A DNA stretch of 39,139 nt from Streptomyces sp. LS1784 (GTDB lineage: Bacteria > Actinomycetota > Actinomycetes > Streptomycetales > Streptomycetaceae). Location: assembly GCF_020103755.1 (NCBI RefSeq), contig NZ_JAHSQD010000017.1, positions 1-39,139 on the forward strand. The letters are read 5' to 3'. The notes under the pieces were generated by a model that searched no databases, was not told the origin of the DNA, and saw only the letters and a program-made list of their open reading frames with translations. Positions within the stretch are counted from its first letter, which is position 1. Each line of letters opens with the position of its first letter. Made by a program: the position numbers and the translations under genes. Shown in pieces: positions 16,323 to 25,305 of this stretch.

Positions 16323-17600
16323 TCAGAAGCCGGCGGTGCCGGCCTTGGCGCCCGCGCTCTGCCAGGCCTTCTGCACCTGGTCGGCGAACTTCGCGGTGTC
16401 GGTCTGCTTGCCGATCAGCTGCTGGTAGGCGGCGATGATGTCGTCCTGCGGCTGCGGGATCGCCGACTGCTGGTCGAAGGGGACGACGGAGCCGCCCTGG
16501 TCGACGAGCTTCTGCAGGTCGGCGACGCCGTCGGAGGCATTGGCCGCCTTGACGTCGGTGAAGGCGGAGACGCCGGGGTTCGCGTCCATGAACTTCTGGG
16601 CCTGCGGCTGGTCGACCATGAAGTTCAGGAAGTCCTGGGCCTGCGGGGCGACCTTGGAGAACTTGGCGACCTTGAGCAGGTTGGGCTTCTGGAGCCCGAG
16701 CGTGGTCTTGCCGTCCGCCGACGGCAGGAGGAAGAAGCCCAGGTGCGCCGAGGGGTTGACCTTGGCGACGGCGGCGAGCGCCCAGGTGCCGTTGACGATC
16801 GCACCGGCCTTGCCGTTCGCGAGGGCGGCGGTGGCGGAGTCGTAGGTGGCGGTCAGCGCGTCAGGGTTGGTCAGCCCATGGCCGACCCAGTCCGCGAGGG
16901 CCTGGTACTCCGGGGTGAAGCCGGGGATGTCGGCCCACTTGCTCTGGTTGGCGTCGAGCTTGGCGGCGAGCTGCGGGTCGGCGCCCACGAAGTTCGCGTT
17001 GACGGCGCTGCGGTGCTGGAGCAGCGTCCACCCGTCCTTGCCGCTGACGTACAGCGGCGTGGCGCCGGTGGCCTTGACCTTCTCCAGGTCGGCCTCGAAC
17101 TCGGCCAGCGTGGTGGGCGGCGCGGTGACGCCCGCCTTGGTGAACACGTCCTTGTTGTAGATGACGCCGGTGGCGTTCAGGCCGTCGGCGCTCGGGGTGC
17201 CCCAGACCGTGCCGTCGGGGGCGGTGATCGCCTTGCGGACGTCCGGGGTGAGCCGCTCGATCCACGGGCCGGTGGCCGGCTGCATCAGGGCGGCCTTGTC
17301 CTTGACGGTGTCCTGGCCGGCGAAGATGTCCACGCCGCTCTTGGCCGCCAGGCGGGCCTGCACCAGCGAGTCGTAGTTGGCATCCGGCACCGGGGTGAGC
17401 TTGACGGTGTTGCCGGTCTGCTTCTCCCACGCGTGGACGTTGTCCTGGAAGCCCGGCACGTTCGCCCAGGAGGTGGGGAGCATGTAGGTGATGGTGGCGT
17501 GTCCGGAGCCCTCGGACTGGCTGGAGCTGGAGCAGCCGGTGAGGGCTGCGGCCACCATCGCCGTGGTCCCGATCGCGGCGGCGATTCTGATTCTGGGCAT
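16323..17600 (-). CDS. Sugar-binding lipoprotein of the ABC importer
   Basis: The 425-residue product starts with a lipoprotein signal peptide ending in the lipobox LTGC, so Cys23 is lipidated and the protein is anchored outside the membrane. The remainder is a cluster B extracellular solute-binding protein (ITYMLPTSWANVPGFQDN, later GKAGAIVNGTWALAAVAK, the typical MalE-like hinge region). The start ATG 17600 is preceded by GAGAGGAA at proper distance. It follows the ROK gene by 57 bp and leads the permease genes. The ligand is predicted to contain galactose and fucose from its neighbours only. Confidence 0.9.
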   Translation of the reverse strand: MPRIRIAAAIGTTAMVAAALTGCSSSSQSEGSGHATITYMLPTSWANVPGFQDNVHAWEKQTGNTVKLTPVPDANYDSLVQARLAAKSGVDIFAGQDTVKDKAALMQPATGPWIERLTPDVRKAITAPDGTVWGTPSADGLNATGVIYNKDVFTKAGVTAPPTTLAEFEADLEKVKATGATPLYVSGKDGWTLLQHRSAVNANFVGADPQLAAKLDANQSKWADIPGFTPEYQALADWVGHGLTNPDALTATYDSATAALANGKAGAIVNGTWALAAVAKVNPSAHLGFFLLPSADGKTTLGLQKPNLLKVAKFSKVAPQAQDFLNFMVDQPQAQKFMDANPGVSAFTDVKAANASDGVADLQKLVDQGGSVVPFDQQSAIPQPQDDIIAAYQQLIGKQTDTAKFADQVQKAWQSAGAKAGTAGF

Positions 17601-17657
17601 GACGGGGTTCCTCTCGGGTGGGTGGAGGTGAGGAAGAGCGGGGGCGGCCGGGTGCCG

Positions 17658-18848
17658 CTAGGCGCCGGCGGGCTGGGGCACCCGGCGGCGGCGGTCGGCT
17701 AAGGCCGTGAGCAGCGGGCCGATGTCGATCCGGGCGGGGAAGGCCGGGTCGCCGAGCAGGGTGTCGAAGGTGCTGCTCAGTGCCGTCTGCAGGACGCCGA
17801 GGGAGGGGCCGAAGACCGGGAACTGGGTGACGGCCAGGTCCAGCGGATAGGCGCGCCGGAGCAGGGTCGTCAGTCGCGCGTCGATCCGGTCGGTGAGCGC
17901 GCGCCGGCCGGCCACGGGGCCGCCGAGCACGATCAGCTGCGGGTCGATCGCCAGGGTCAGGTAGGCGATCTGCCGCGCGGCCCGGTCGGCGAAGCGGTCG
18001 AGTTCCGCTTGGCTGTCCTGGTCGCCGCGGTCGGCGGCTTCCAGGACGGGGAGGAAGGATTCCAGTTCGGCCCAGTGTGCGGGGGTTTCCGGGCCGTCGT
18101 CGATCAGGTTCAGCTCGCCGGCCATGTTCCGGCTGCCGCGGTGGATCCGGCCGTCCAGGACGATGCCGGCCGCCACCTGGTGCCAGGCGAGCACCAGGGC
18201 GAAGGTGTCGGCGCCGCGCGCGGCTCCGTACCAGTGCTCGGCGACGGCGGCCGCGTTCAGGTCGTGCTCCACGATCACCGGGACCTCGCCGAACGCCAGC
18301 CCTGCCTCGGCCGGTGAACGGCCCTGCAGGTCGGGGTGGTGCGGCGAGTAGCTGATCCGGCCGTCGGGACCGATGCCGCCGGTCAGCGCGACGCCGAGGC
18401 CGAGCCAGCTGCCGTGGGTGGTGCGCAGCCGGGCTACCAGGCGGCCCAGCCGCTCCCGCAGGCCGACGATCCGCTCGTGGCCTGGCAGCGGCTGCGGTTC
18501 GTGGTGTTCGCCGATGTGCAGGATCCGTCCGCCGATGTCACAGACGATGATCCGCTCGGTGTGCTTGGCGATCTCCGCGCCGATCACGAAGCCGTGCTCG
18601 CTGCGGAAGCGGAAGCGCGAGGCCGGTCGGCCGCCGCTGGGCGTGGGCGACTTCCCGTGCGACGCGCCGGTGGTGACCTCGACCAGTTCGGGGAGCTCCG
18701 CCAGCCGTTCCTTGACCGTAGGCCGGGACAGCCCGGTGGCGGTCGCGAGCTGGGTGAGCGTCGCCTCGCCGAGACCACGCAGCGCGGCCGCACAGGCGGC
18801 CGTCGTCGACCTGGGGGAAGGGTCGCCGTCGAACGCGGACGCGGTCAC
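17658..18848 (-). CDS. ROK-family transcriptional regulator
   Basis: I chose GTG 18848 because GGAGGAG lies just upstream; an ATG four codons earlier (18860) has no space for a binding site. The product is 396 residues: an N-terminal winged HTH (LTQLATATGLSRPTVKERLAEL) and a ROK sugar-kinase-like domain (EHDLNAAAVAEHWYG, GIVLDGRIHRGSRNMAGELN, later LIVLGGP). The usual ROK zinc motif CxCGxxGCxE is missing, so it is not an active glucokinase. It is the first gene of the importer unit and divergent to the GH98 gene, so it probably represses both in the absence of a sugar ligand. Confidence 0.85.
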   Translation of the reverse strand: MTASAFDGDPSPRSTTAACAAALRGLGEATLTQLATATGLSRPTVKERLAELPELVEVTTGASHGKSPTPSGGRPASRFRFRSEHGFVIGAEIAKHTERIIVCDIGGRILHIGEHHEPQPLPGHERIVGLRERLGRLVARLRTTHGSWLGLGVALTGGIGPDGRISYSPHHPDLQGRSPAEAGLAFGEVPVIVEHDLNAAAVAEHWYGAARGADTFALVLAWHQVAAGIVLDGRIHRGSRNMAGELNLIDDGPETPAHWAELESFLPVLEAADRGDQDSQAELDRFADRAARQIAYLTLAIDPQLIVLGGPVAGRRALTDRIDARLTTLLRRAYPLDLAVTQFPVFGPSLGVLQTALSSTFDTLLGDPAFPARIDIGPLLTALADRRRRVPQPAGA

Positions 18849-18894
18849 GGTCTCCTCCATTCTCCAGGGCGTGTGACACGGGTATTGCAGGCCC

Positions 18895-19044
18895 GTTTCG
18901 AATCCGTGTTTCGTAACCGGCTGCGAGGACCGTAGGTCAAGGCCGCAGGTCGCGCAACGATTCCGAAAGGATTCCACACGAGCTTTCGAAACCCCGCACC
19001 ATAACCGGACGTGCCTGCGCAGACGCGTATTGCCATCGGTTATG
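18895..19044. promoter_or_regulatory. Divergent promoter/operator region between ROK and GH98 genes
   Basis: The 312-bp gap 18849-19160 holds no gene but repeated motifs. GTTTCG occurs at 18895 and 18908 (GTTTCGAA and GTTTCGTAA, 13 bp apart) and its inverse CGAAAC at 18987-18992. TAACCGG occurs at 18914-18920 and 19002-19008, and its inverse CGGTTA at 19037-19042, so CATAACC (19000-19006) faces GGTTATG (19038-19044). These are plausible operators for the ROK regulator controlling both directions. Confidence 0.4.
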
Positions 19045-19160
19045 AAGTCCGGCCGTCCCCCCCTCCGAATCGCTTTCCCTCACCGGCCGGGGTCGCCTAC
19101 CGTTCGCTTCCCCACCCCCTGCGGCCCAATGGCGGACCGCGCACCCCCAGGAGTACAGCC

Positions 19161-21461
19161 GTGGCGAACCCAGACGACGCCCTGTCCGGACCGCACGACG
19201 CCATGACCGACGGCCCCACCCGTCGGCGCTTCCTCAGCACGATCGCGGCCATCGGCGCCGGTGCGGCCACGCCCGCCGTGCTCGGCGCCTTCGGCCTCGG
19301 TGGCACGGCGCAAGCGGCCACCGGCACCCCCATGCGCGCCGTGATCGACGCGACCCACCCGGCTCACCTGATCAACTTCGGCCAGAGCGACGCCCCCTAC
19401 CAGGGGACCCTCGCCCAGCTGTGGGACACCGTCCCGGCCTGGCTCAAGCCGTACGCCTACATCAACCTCATCGGCGACAACCACCTCCGCAACGTTCCGG
19501 CCACGACCGGCTGGATCCAGTCCCAGCTGGATGCGGCCGAGGCCGCCGGCATCCCGGTCCTCGCGCAGGTCGCCAACGGTGAGACCGGCAACACCGAGCT
19601 GATCCCGGTGAGCCAGTGGCAGACCTGGGCCCAGACCCACCCGAAGACCTTCAAGGGGTTCAACGCCGCCGAGCTCTACAACGGCCCGGACCTGAGCAAC
19701 TACCTGATCAGCCTGTTCAACGTGGCCGGTCAGCTGGGCATGTTCTTCTTCTGGACCGACACCAACATCTTCGGCACCGACGGAATGATGTTGGACTACA
19801 TGCAGAACAACTCCGCGTTCCTGCCGACGATGAAGGCGAACGCGGCGAACCTGGTGTTCATGAACAAGGAGTCGTTCGCGACCACCAGCACCGACGCGCT
19901 GATCAAGGGCCTGTGGCTGACCGGCTACATCGGCAACTGGGGTTCCTCGACGGACTGGTGGAAGTGGGGCCTGGACAGCCGGGGCGTCTTCCCGGGCGGC
20001 TCGGGCTACCAGGACTGGAAGTTCATCCTGCAGTACCCGCAGGGCCTCCAGGTGCAGTCGATCGTCCGGGACCTCTCGCAGGGCGCGACCTGTTTCCTGT
20101 CCGAGGCCTCGTACTTCACCAACGGCGCGCTCGGCCACCGCTACGCGGGCGCGCAGTTCGGCGTCTACCCGCTGCTGCGCGGTGTACTCAACGGCTGGAT
20201 CACCATCCCCACCCGCGCCGAGGTCGCCGGCCAGCAGCAGGTGCTGGCCAAGGGCATCGCCAACTTCACCACGCCGGGCTGGATTCAGTCGCTCAACAAC
20301 GCCATGGCCGTCGACGGCCGGTACGGCATGCTCTCGCTGGTCCCCACCACGATGCCCGCCGCCGACCTCGCCGCCTTCACCACCGTGACCACGCCGAAGC
20401 CGGCCGGCTACTACGACGGCCTGTTCCCCGGCTTCGCGAGCGCCGGAAACGGCTGGCTGGTGCGCTCCGACGGCGCGCAGAAGCAGTGGTACTACACCAG
20501 CCCCGCGATGGACGTGCAGCAGAAGTCCGCCGTGGTGTTCTCCCCCACCAACGTCCCCACCGCCTCGGTGACGATCAGCTCGGACGAGCACACCAACGTC
20601 ATCGTCCAGGAGAACCCGTCCAACCTGGGCTTCCACGTCTTCAACTACCGCCTCGACCTGACCAACGCGCTCTCGCTGGTCACCGACCAGGCCACCACCC
20701 TCGCCTTCGGCCAGAACTACATGGCGCCGAAGCTGGACTCCGCCGGCAACCCCGTCGTGAACGCAGACGGCTCGATCACCACCGTCGGCGGCAAGACCCT
20801 CCCGGACCGGAGCGCGCGGGACGTCCGCAACGTCACCATCACCGTCGTCGGCACCTGGAACGGTGGCAAGCCGAACATCGCCTTCGACGAGTACCCGGGC
20901 ATGTCCCGCCCGTACACCCAGAACCAGATCTGGGACCCTACGACCAAGACCCTGGTGCTGACCCTCACCATGAACGGCACCGCCCACTTCAACGTGCAGC
21001 TCAACGGCGGCGGCCCGCACATCCTGCCGCGCACCGGCTGGACCGTGGCGTACGCGGACAGCCAGGAGCTGACGGCGGAGAACGATCCGGCGAGCAACGT
21101 GCTGGACGGCTCCATGGCCACCTTCTGGCACACCCAGTGGACGGGCAGTTCCCCCGCTCCGGCGTGCCCGCACGAGATCCAGCTCGACATGAAGGCCTCG
21201 CACACCGTCTCGGGCTTCAGCTACCTGCCCCGCCAGGACGGCCCGCAGAACGGCTGGGTCGGGAAGTACGAGTTCTACGTCAGCGCCGACGGCGTCACCT
21301 GGGGAAACCCGGTGGCCACTGGTACGTTCGCCAAGGACAGCACTCTGAAGACCGTCAACTTCACTGCTACCAACGGCCGTTACGTCCGCTTCCGGGCACT
21401 GTCCGAGGTCAACGGCAACCCCTGGACCTCGTGTGCCGAGCTGAACGTCATCGGCCTGTGA
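19161..21461 (+). CDS. Tat-exported GH98-like endo-glycosidase with C-terminal CBM32-like domain
   Basis: GTG 19161 has CAGGAG six bases upstream. Of 766 residues, 15-52 form a twin-arginine signal (RRRFLS, hydrophobic core, AQAA). The GH98-like catalytic part covers about 60-360: VPAWLKPYAYINLIG, a WIQSQLDAAEAAGIPVLAQV helix-strand, KTFKGFNAAELYNG, LVFMNKESFATTS, and GLWLTGYIGNWGSSTDWW. E171 fits the catalytic acid, and D265 and E315 are candidates for the base; their spacing resembles known GH98 residues as I remember them. A GH98 C-terminal beta domain follows, then residues 626-766 form an F5/8-type C (CBM32) module. Known GH98 enzymes are inverting endo-beta-galactosidases on blood-group A/B glycans, or xylanases. 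The exact substrate is inferred only. Confidence 0.75.
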   Translation: MANPDDALSGPHDAMTDGPTRRRFLSTIAAIGAGAATPAVLGAFGLGGTAQAATGTPMRAVIDATHPAHLINFGQSDAPYQGTLAQLWDTVPAWLKPYAYINLIGDNHLRNVPATTGWIQSQLDAAEAAGIPVLAQVANGETGNTELIPVSQWQTWAQTHPKTFKGFNAAELYNGPDLSNYLISLFNVAGQLGMFFFWTDTNIFGTDGMMLDYMQNNSAFLPTMKANAANLVFMNKESFATTSTDALIKGLWLTGYIGNWGSSTDWWKWGLDSRGVFPGGSGYQDWKFILQYPQGLQVQSIVRDLSQGATCFLSEASYFTNGALGHRYAGAQFGVYPLLRGVLNGWITIPTRAEVAGQQQVLAKGIANFTTPGWIQSLNNAMAVDGRYGMLSLVPTTMPAADLAAFTTVTTPKPAGYYDGLFPGFASAGNGWLVRSDGAQKQWYYTSPAMDVQQKSAVVFSPTNVPTASVTISSDEHTNVIVQENPSNLGFHVFNYRLDLTNALSLVTDQATTLAFGQNYMAPKLDSAGNPVVNADGSITTVGGKTLPDRSARDVRNVTITVVGTWNGGKPNIAFDEYPGMSRPYTQNQIWDPTTKTLVLTLTMNGTAHFNVQLNGGGPHILPRTGWTVAYADSQELTAENDPASNVLDGSMATFWHTQWTGSSPAPACPHEIQLDMKASHTVSGFSYLPRQDGPQNGWVGKYEFYVSADGVTWGNPVATGTFAKDSTLKTVNFTATNGRYVRFRALSEVNGNPWTSCAELNVIGL

Positions 21462-21486
21462 TCACTCCCCATCGGAAGACGAACGC

Positions 21487-23631
21487 ATGACAGTGCACAA
21501 CCCCGTCCCGGCCGTGCTCCGCGCGGCCGGGACCGCCCTGATCCTGGACGTCTCGGGCCCCGGCCTGCCGGTCGTCCTGCACTGGGGCGCCGACCCCGGC
21601 GACCTCGGCGACACCGACCAGTTGCTGCTCGGCCTCCGGCCCTCCTGGCCGGTGGCCTCCGTGGACGCCCCGGTGCGGCTGCGGCTGGTCCCGCAGCAGG
21701 TCGACGGCTGGGTCGGGCGCCCCGGCATCACCGGGCACCGGGACGGCATGCCGCCCCATCTGCGCCTGACGCTGACCGAGCCGGTCGCGCTGAGCGGCTC
21801 GTCAGGTGAGGGCGGCAGGCTCGTGGCTCGGGCTCGCGACGAGGCCGCGGGCCTGGCAGTGGCGACCGAGGCCGAGATGGACCGGTTCGGCGTGGTCCGG
21901 CTTCGGCACGAGATCACCAACGAGGGCCCGGGTGTCTACGTCCTCGACACGGCCGCCTGCCTGCTCCCGGTGGGCGAACAGGCGGGCGAGGTACTCGACT
22001 TCACCGGCCGCTGGGCCCGCGAACGCGAGCCGCAACGGCGGCCGCTCGCCCACGGGTTGACGGCCCGCGAGTCCCGTCGCGGCCGCACCGGGCACGACGC
22101 GACCGGTCTGTTCCTGGTCGGCGAGCCCGGCTTCGGCTTCCGGCACGGCCAGGTCTGGGCCGCGCACGCCGGCTGGAGCGGCAACCACCTTCACTACGCC
22201 GAACTCCTGCCCGAACACCGCCCGGTGCTCGGCGCGGGCGAACTCCTCACGCCCGGCGAGATCCGCCTTGCGGCCGGCGAGGCCTACCAGACCCCGTGGT
22301 CCTACTTCGCCTGGTCCGGCGAGGGCATGGACGGGCTGTCCGACCGGCTGCACCAGCACCTGCGCGCCCGGCCCACGCACCCACACAGCCCGCGGCCGGT
22401 GATGCTGAACACCTGGGAGGCGGTCTACTTCGACCACCGCCTCGACCGGCTCACCGAGCTGGCCAAGCGCGCCGCCCGGGTCGGCGTGGAACGCTTCGTC
22501 CTCGACGACGGCTGGTTCCTGGGCCGCCGCGACGACAGCGCCGGCCTCGGCGACTGGACCGTCGACCCGGCGGTGTGGCCGGACGGACTCCACCCCCTGG
22601 TGGAGCGGGTCCGGGCGCTCGGCATGGAGTTCGGGCTCTGGGTCGAACCGGAGATGGTCAACCCCGACTCCGACCTCGCCCGCGCCCACCCCGACTGGCT
22701 GCTCGCCGCCCCCGACCGCGCCGCGCCGAACGCCCGCAACCAGCAGGTGCTCGACCTCGCCAACCCGGAGGCGTACGCCCACATCGCCGAGCGCCTGCAC
22801 GCCCTCGTGGACGAGTACGGCATCGGCTACCTCAAGTGGGACCACAACCGCGACCTGCTCGAAGCCGCCCACGCAGGCACGGCGGGCGTCCACGCCCAGA
22901 CCCTGGCCGTCTACCGCCTCCTGGACGAACTGCGCGAGCGCCACCCGGGCCTGGAGATCGAGTCCTGCTCCTCCGGCGGCGCCCGGATCGACTACGGCAT
23001 CCTGGAGCGCACCGACCGGATCTGGGCCTCGGACACCAACGACCCCGTCGAGCGCCAGCGCATCCAGCGCTACACCGGGCTGTTCGTCCCGCCGGAGCTG
23101 ACCGGCAGCCACGTCGGCGCCGCCACCGCGCACACCACCGGACGCACCAGCCCGCTGCCCATCCGGCTGGCGACCGCCCTGTTCGGCCACGCCGGCATCG
23201 AGTGGGACATCACGGCGTGCTCCGAGGAGGAACTCGACCGCCTGACCGACTGGGTCGGTCTGCACAAGCGACTCCGGCCGCTGCTGCACGGCGGGCGGAC
23301 CGTCCGTGCCGACCACCCGGACCCGTCGGCCCTCCTCCACGGCATGGTCTCCGACGACCGACGCCAGGGTGTCTTCGGCCTGTTCCAGCTGGTGTCGTCG
23401 ACCTCGTCGGTGGCCGGCCGGATCCGCATTCCCGGACTCGACCCGGCACTGACCTACACCGTCACGGTCCGCCCGGAGTTCCAGGCCGCCTCGGCCCACC
23501 CCAGCACCGCCGTGCCCTGGATCGCCGCGGGGTCGGTCCGGGTCCCGGGCGCGGTACTGGCCACGGTCGGCCTGGCAGCGCCGCTGCTCGATCCCGAGCA
23601 GTGCCTGGTGCTGGAACTGCTCGCCGAGTAG
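21487..23631 (+). CDS. GH36 alpha-galactosidase, cytoplasmic
   Basis: The 714-residue length is typical of bacterial GH36. The N-terminal beta-supersandwich covers about 1-300, followed by a TIM barrel with VLDDGWF (338-344), YLKWDHNRD (nucleophile D452), ESCSSGGARIDYGIL and WASDTNDP (acid/base D516). It removes terminal alpha-galactose (or possibly alpha-GalNAc) with retention. No signal peptide is present, so it acts after import. It lies 25 bp after the GH98 gene and ends at a strong hairpin. In a blood-group-B-like trisaccharide, terminal alpha-galactose must be removed before most fucosidases can act, which would give this enzyme the first step. Confidence 0.92.
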   Translation: MTVHNPVPAVLRAAGTALILDVSGPGLPVVLHWGADPGDLGDTDQLLLGLRPSWPVASVDAPVRLRLVPQQVDGWVGRPGITGHRDGMPPHLRLTLTEPVALSGSSGEGGRLVARARDEAAGLAVATEAEMDRFGVVRLRHEITNEGPGVYVLDTAACLLPVGEQAGEVLDFTGRWAREREPQRRPLAHGLTARESRRGRTGHDATGLFLVGEPGFGFRHGQVWAAHAGWSGNHLHYAELLPEHRPVLGAGELLTPGEIRLAAGEAYQTPWSYFAWSGEGMDGLSDRLHQHLRARPTHPHSPRPVMLNTWEAVYFDHRLDRLTELAKRAARVGVERFVLDDGWFLGRRDDSAGLGDWTVDPAVWPDGLHPLVERVRALGMEFGLWVEPEMVNPDSDLARAHPDWLLAAPDRAAPNARNQQVLDLANPEAYAHIAERLHALVDEYGIGYLKWDHNRDLLEAAHAGTAGVHAQTLAVYRLLDELRERHPGLEIESCSSGGARIDYGILERTDRIWASDTNDPVERQRIQRYTGLFVPPELTGSHVGAATAHTTGRTSPLPIRLATALFGHAGIEWDITACSEEELDRLTDWVGLHKRLRPLLHGGRTVRADHPDPSALLHGMVSDDRRQGVFGLFQLVSSTSSVAGRIRIPGLDPALTYTVTVRPEFQAASAHPSTAVPWIAAGSVRVPGAVLATVGLAAPLLDPEQCLVLELLAE

Positions 23632-23634
23632 GAG

Positions 23635-23680
23635 AACGCGTGTGGCGGGGACGGCTTCGGCCGTCCCCGCCACATGCGTT
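23635..23680. terminator. Strong hairpin with TTCG loop, bidirectional terminator
   Basis: TGTGGCGGGGACGGC (23641-23655) and GCCGTCCCCGCCACA (23660-23674) pair perfectly around TTCG. Outer bases AACGC and GCGTT extend the stem to about 21 bp with one G-T pair. It sits between the convergent ends of the GH36 gene and the fucose operon. Confidence 0.8.
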
Positions 23681-23692
23681 GCTGATCTCCGG

Positions 23693-24439
23693 TCAGTCGA
23701 GCTCAGAGGCCGCCGCGCCGAGGGTGGCGCGCAGCCACTGCTCGACCTCGCCGATGTGCACCGTCGCCCAGGCCTGGGCGAGGTCGGGCTGTCGGGCTGC
23801 GACGGCTTCGTAGATCGCCCGGTGCTGCTGCCTGGTGCGCTCCACGGAGCCTTCCTCGGTGCGCCCGCGCCAGAGCCTGGCGCGGGCGGTGGGGCCGGAG
23901 ACTCCCCCGATGAGGGAGCAGAGCACGGCATTGCCCGAGCCGGCCGCCAGGCGGCGGTGGAACTCCATGTCGTTCTCGATCAGCGCCTCCAGCGAGGCGT
24001 CGTCGTCGAGTTCGGCCAGCACCGCGCCGAGGGCGGCGATGTCCTCGTCGGACATCACCCGGGCGGCCATCGCGGCCGCGGCGGGCTCCAGGATGCGGCG
24101 GACCTCAAGGAACTGCAGCACTGTGTCGTCCTGCTGGAGGTCGACGGCGAACGACAGTGCGTCGACCAGGAGTTCGGGCTCCAGGCTGGTCACGTACGTG
24201 CCGTCGCCCTGCCGTACGTCGAGCACGCGGATGAGGGAGAGCGCCTTGACCGCCTCGCGCAGGGAGTTGCGGGACAGGCCCAGGCGCTCGGCCAGGTCGG
24301 GCTCGCGTGGGAGTTTCGAGCCCGGGCGGAGCTCACCGCTGACGATCATGGCCTTGATCTTCTCGATCGCCTCGTCGGTGACCGGCACGCGTACTCGCTT
24401 CTCTCGTGATCGTGTTCGGGTCTGTGCAGGATAGGTCAT
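23693..24439 (-). CDS. GntR-family regulator with FCD ligand domain
   Basis: The product is 248 residues from ATG 24439, which overlaps the lactonase stop; GTG about 20 codons later is possible. Residues 20-85 are the winged HTH (GSKLPREPDLAERLGLSRNSLREAVKAL, then VLDVRQGDGTYV; only part quoted). The FCD domain has the metal ligands in ENDMEFHRRL, QQHRAIYEAV and WATVHIGEVE. FCD regulators bind hydroxy-acids such as aldonates. As last gene of the fucose operon it is likely its repressor, sensing L-fuconate or a downstream keto-acid and binding the CATC(C/G)GATG palindromes near 32.5 kb. Confidence 0.9.
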   Translation of the reverse strand: MTYPAQTRTRSREKRVRVPVTDEAIEKIKAMIVSGELRPGSKLPREPDLAERLGLSRNSLREAVKALSLIRVLDVRQGDGTYVTSLEPELLVDALSFAVDLQQDDTVLQFLEVRRILEPAAAAMAARVMSDEDIAALGAVLAELDDDASLEALIENDMEFHRRLAAGSGNAVLCSLIGGVSGPTARARLWRGRTEEGSVERTRQQHRAIYEAVAARQPDLAQAWATVHIGEVEQWLRATLGAAASELD

Positions 24440-25305
24440 ACCCGGGCGGGCGGCCTGAGGCCGTAGACACGGACGGCGTTGTCGTGGAACAGCGTGTCCT
24501 TCTCGGACGGGCTCAGTTGGTCGGTGAGGCGGTCGGCGAGGTCGACGACCTCGCGGTAGCTGGCCTGGAGCGTGCAGACCGGCCAGTCCGAGCCGAAGAG
24601 CAGGCGGTGCGGTCCGAAGGCCTCCAGCGCGGTGTCGGCGTACGGGGCGATGTTCTCCGCCCGCCAGGTGCCGGGGGCGGCCTCGGCGACCATGCCGGAG
24701 AGCTTGCACACGGTGTTGGGCAAGGCGGCCAGGCAGCGCAGGTCGGCCGCCCACTGGTCGATCACGCCGGTGGCGATGGGCGGCTTGCCGAGGTGGTCGA
24801 GGACGAAGGTCAGCCCGGTGAGGCCGGCTGCGGCGGTGACGGAGGCAGGAAGCTGGTGCGGCTTGACCACCAGGTCGTAGACCAATCCCGCCTCGGCGAC
24901 GGCCAGCAGGCCGCGCCGGACGTCCTGGCGCAGCAGCCAGTTCGCGTCGGGCTCCTCCTGGACCTGGTGGCGGATGCCCACCAGCCGTTCCCCACCGGGC
25001 AGTTCACGCAGCGCGGCGATCCGGTCGACGACGTCGCGCGCCGTCAGGTCGGTCCAGCCGACGACCCCGGTCACCAGGTCGCTGCCCGCCGCGAGGGCCA
25101 GCAGCTCCGGGGTCTCCTCGGGAACGCAGACGGTCTGTACGGCGACGGTGCCCACGACGCCGGCCGCGCGGGCCTCGGTTGTGAGGTCGGCGGCGGAGAA
25201 GGAGCGGGCGAGCGGGGCGAGGGCCTCGCCGGTGATCCACGGCTGCGGACGCACGGCGAGGTCCCAGACGTGGTGGTGGGCGTCGATGATCGGCCGGGTG
25301 GTCAC
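24436..25305 (-). CDS. Amidohydrolase-2 family lactonase, probable L-fucono-1,5-lactonase
   Basis: GTG 25305 overlaps the mutarotase stop (GTGA) and gives 289 residues. The metal motif is near the start (IIDAHHHVWDL), followed by LTFVLDHLGKPP and the C-terminal LLFGSDWPVC, which is the characteristic arrangement of COG3618 lactonases. These open sugar 1,5- or 1,4-lactones to aldonates. With a fucose-like dehydrogenase and L-fuconate dehydratase in the same operon, hydrolysis of L-fuconolactone to L-fuconate is the best assignment. Confidence 0.85.
   Translation of the reverse strand: MTTRPIIDAHHHVWDLAVRPQPWITGEALAPLARSFSAADLTTEARAAGVVGTVAVQTVCVPEETPELLALAAGSDLVTGVVGWTDLTARDVVDRIAALRELPGGERLVGIRHQVQEEPDANWLLRQDVRRGLLAVAEAGLVYDLVVKPHQLPASVTAAAGLTGLTFVLDHLGKPPIATGVIDQWAADLRCLAALPNTVCKLSGMVAEAAPGTWRAENIAPYADTALEAFGPHRLLFGSDWPVCTLQASYREVVDLADRLTDQLSPSEKDTLFHDNAVRVYGLRPPARV

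Noticed and set aside
16251-17702. Long plus-strand frame opposite the binding-protein gene
   Set aside because: Repetitive Gly/Val/Arg composition mirrors the real minus-strand gene.
19080-21203. 707-codon minus-strand frame opposite GH98
   Set aside because: Same antisense artefact; GH98 frame has signal peptide, ribosome binding site and domain motifs.
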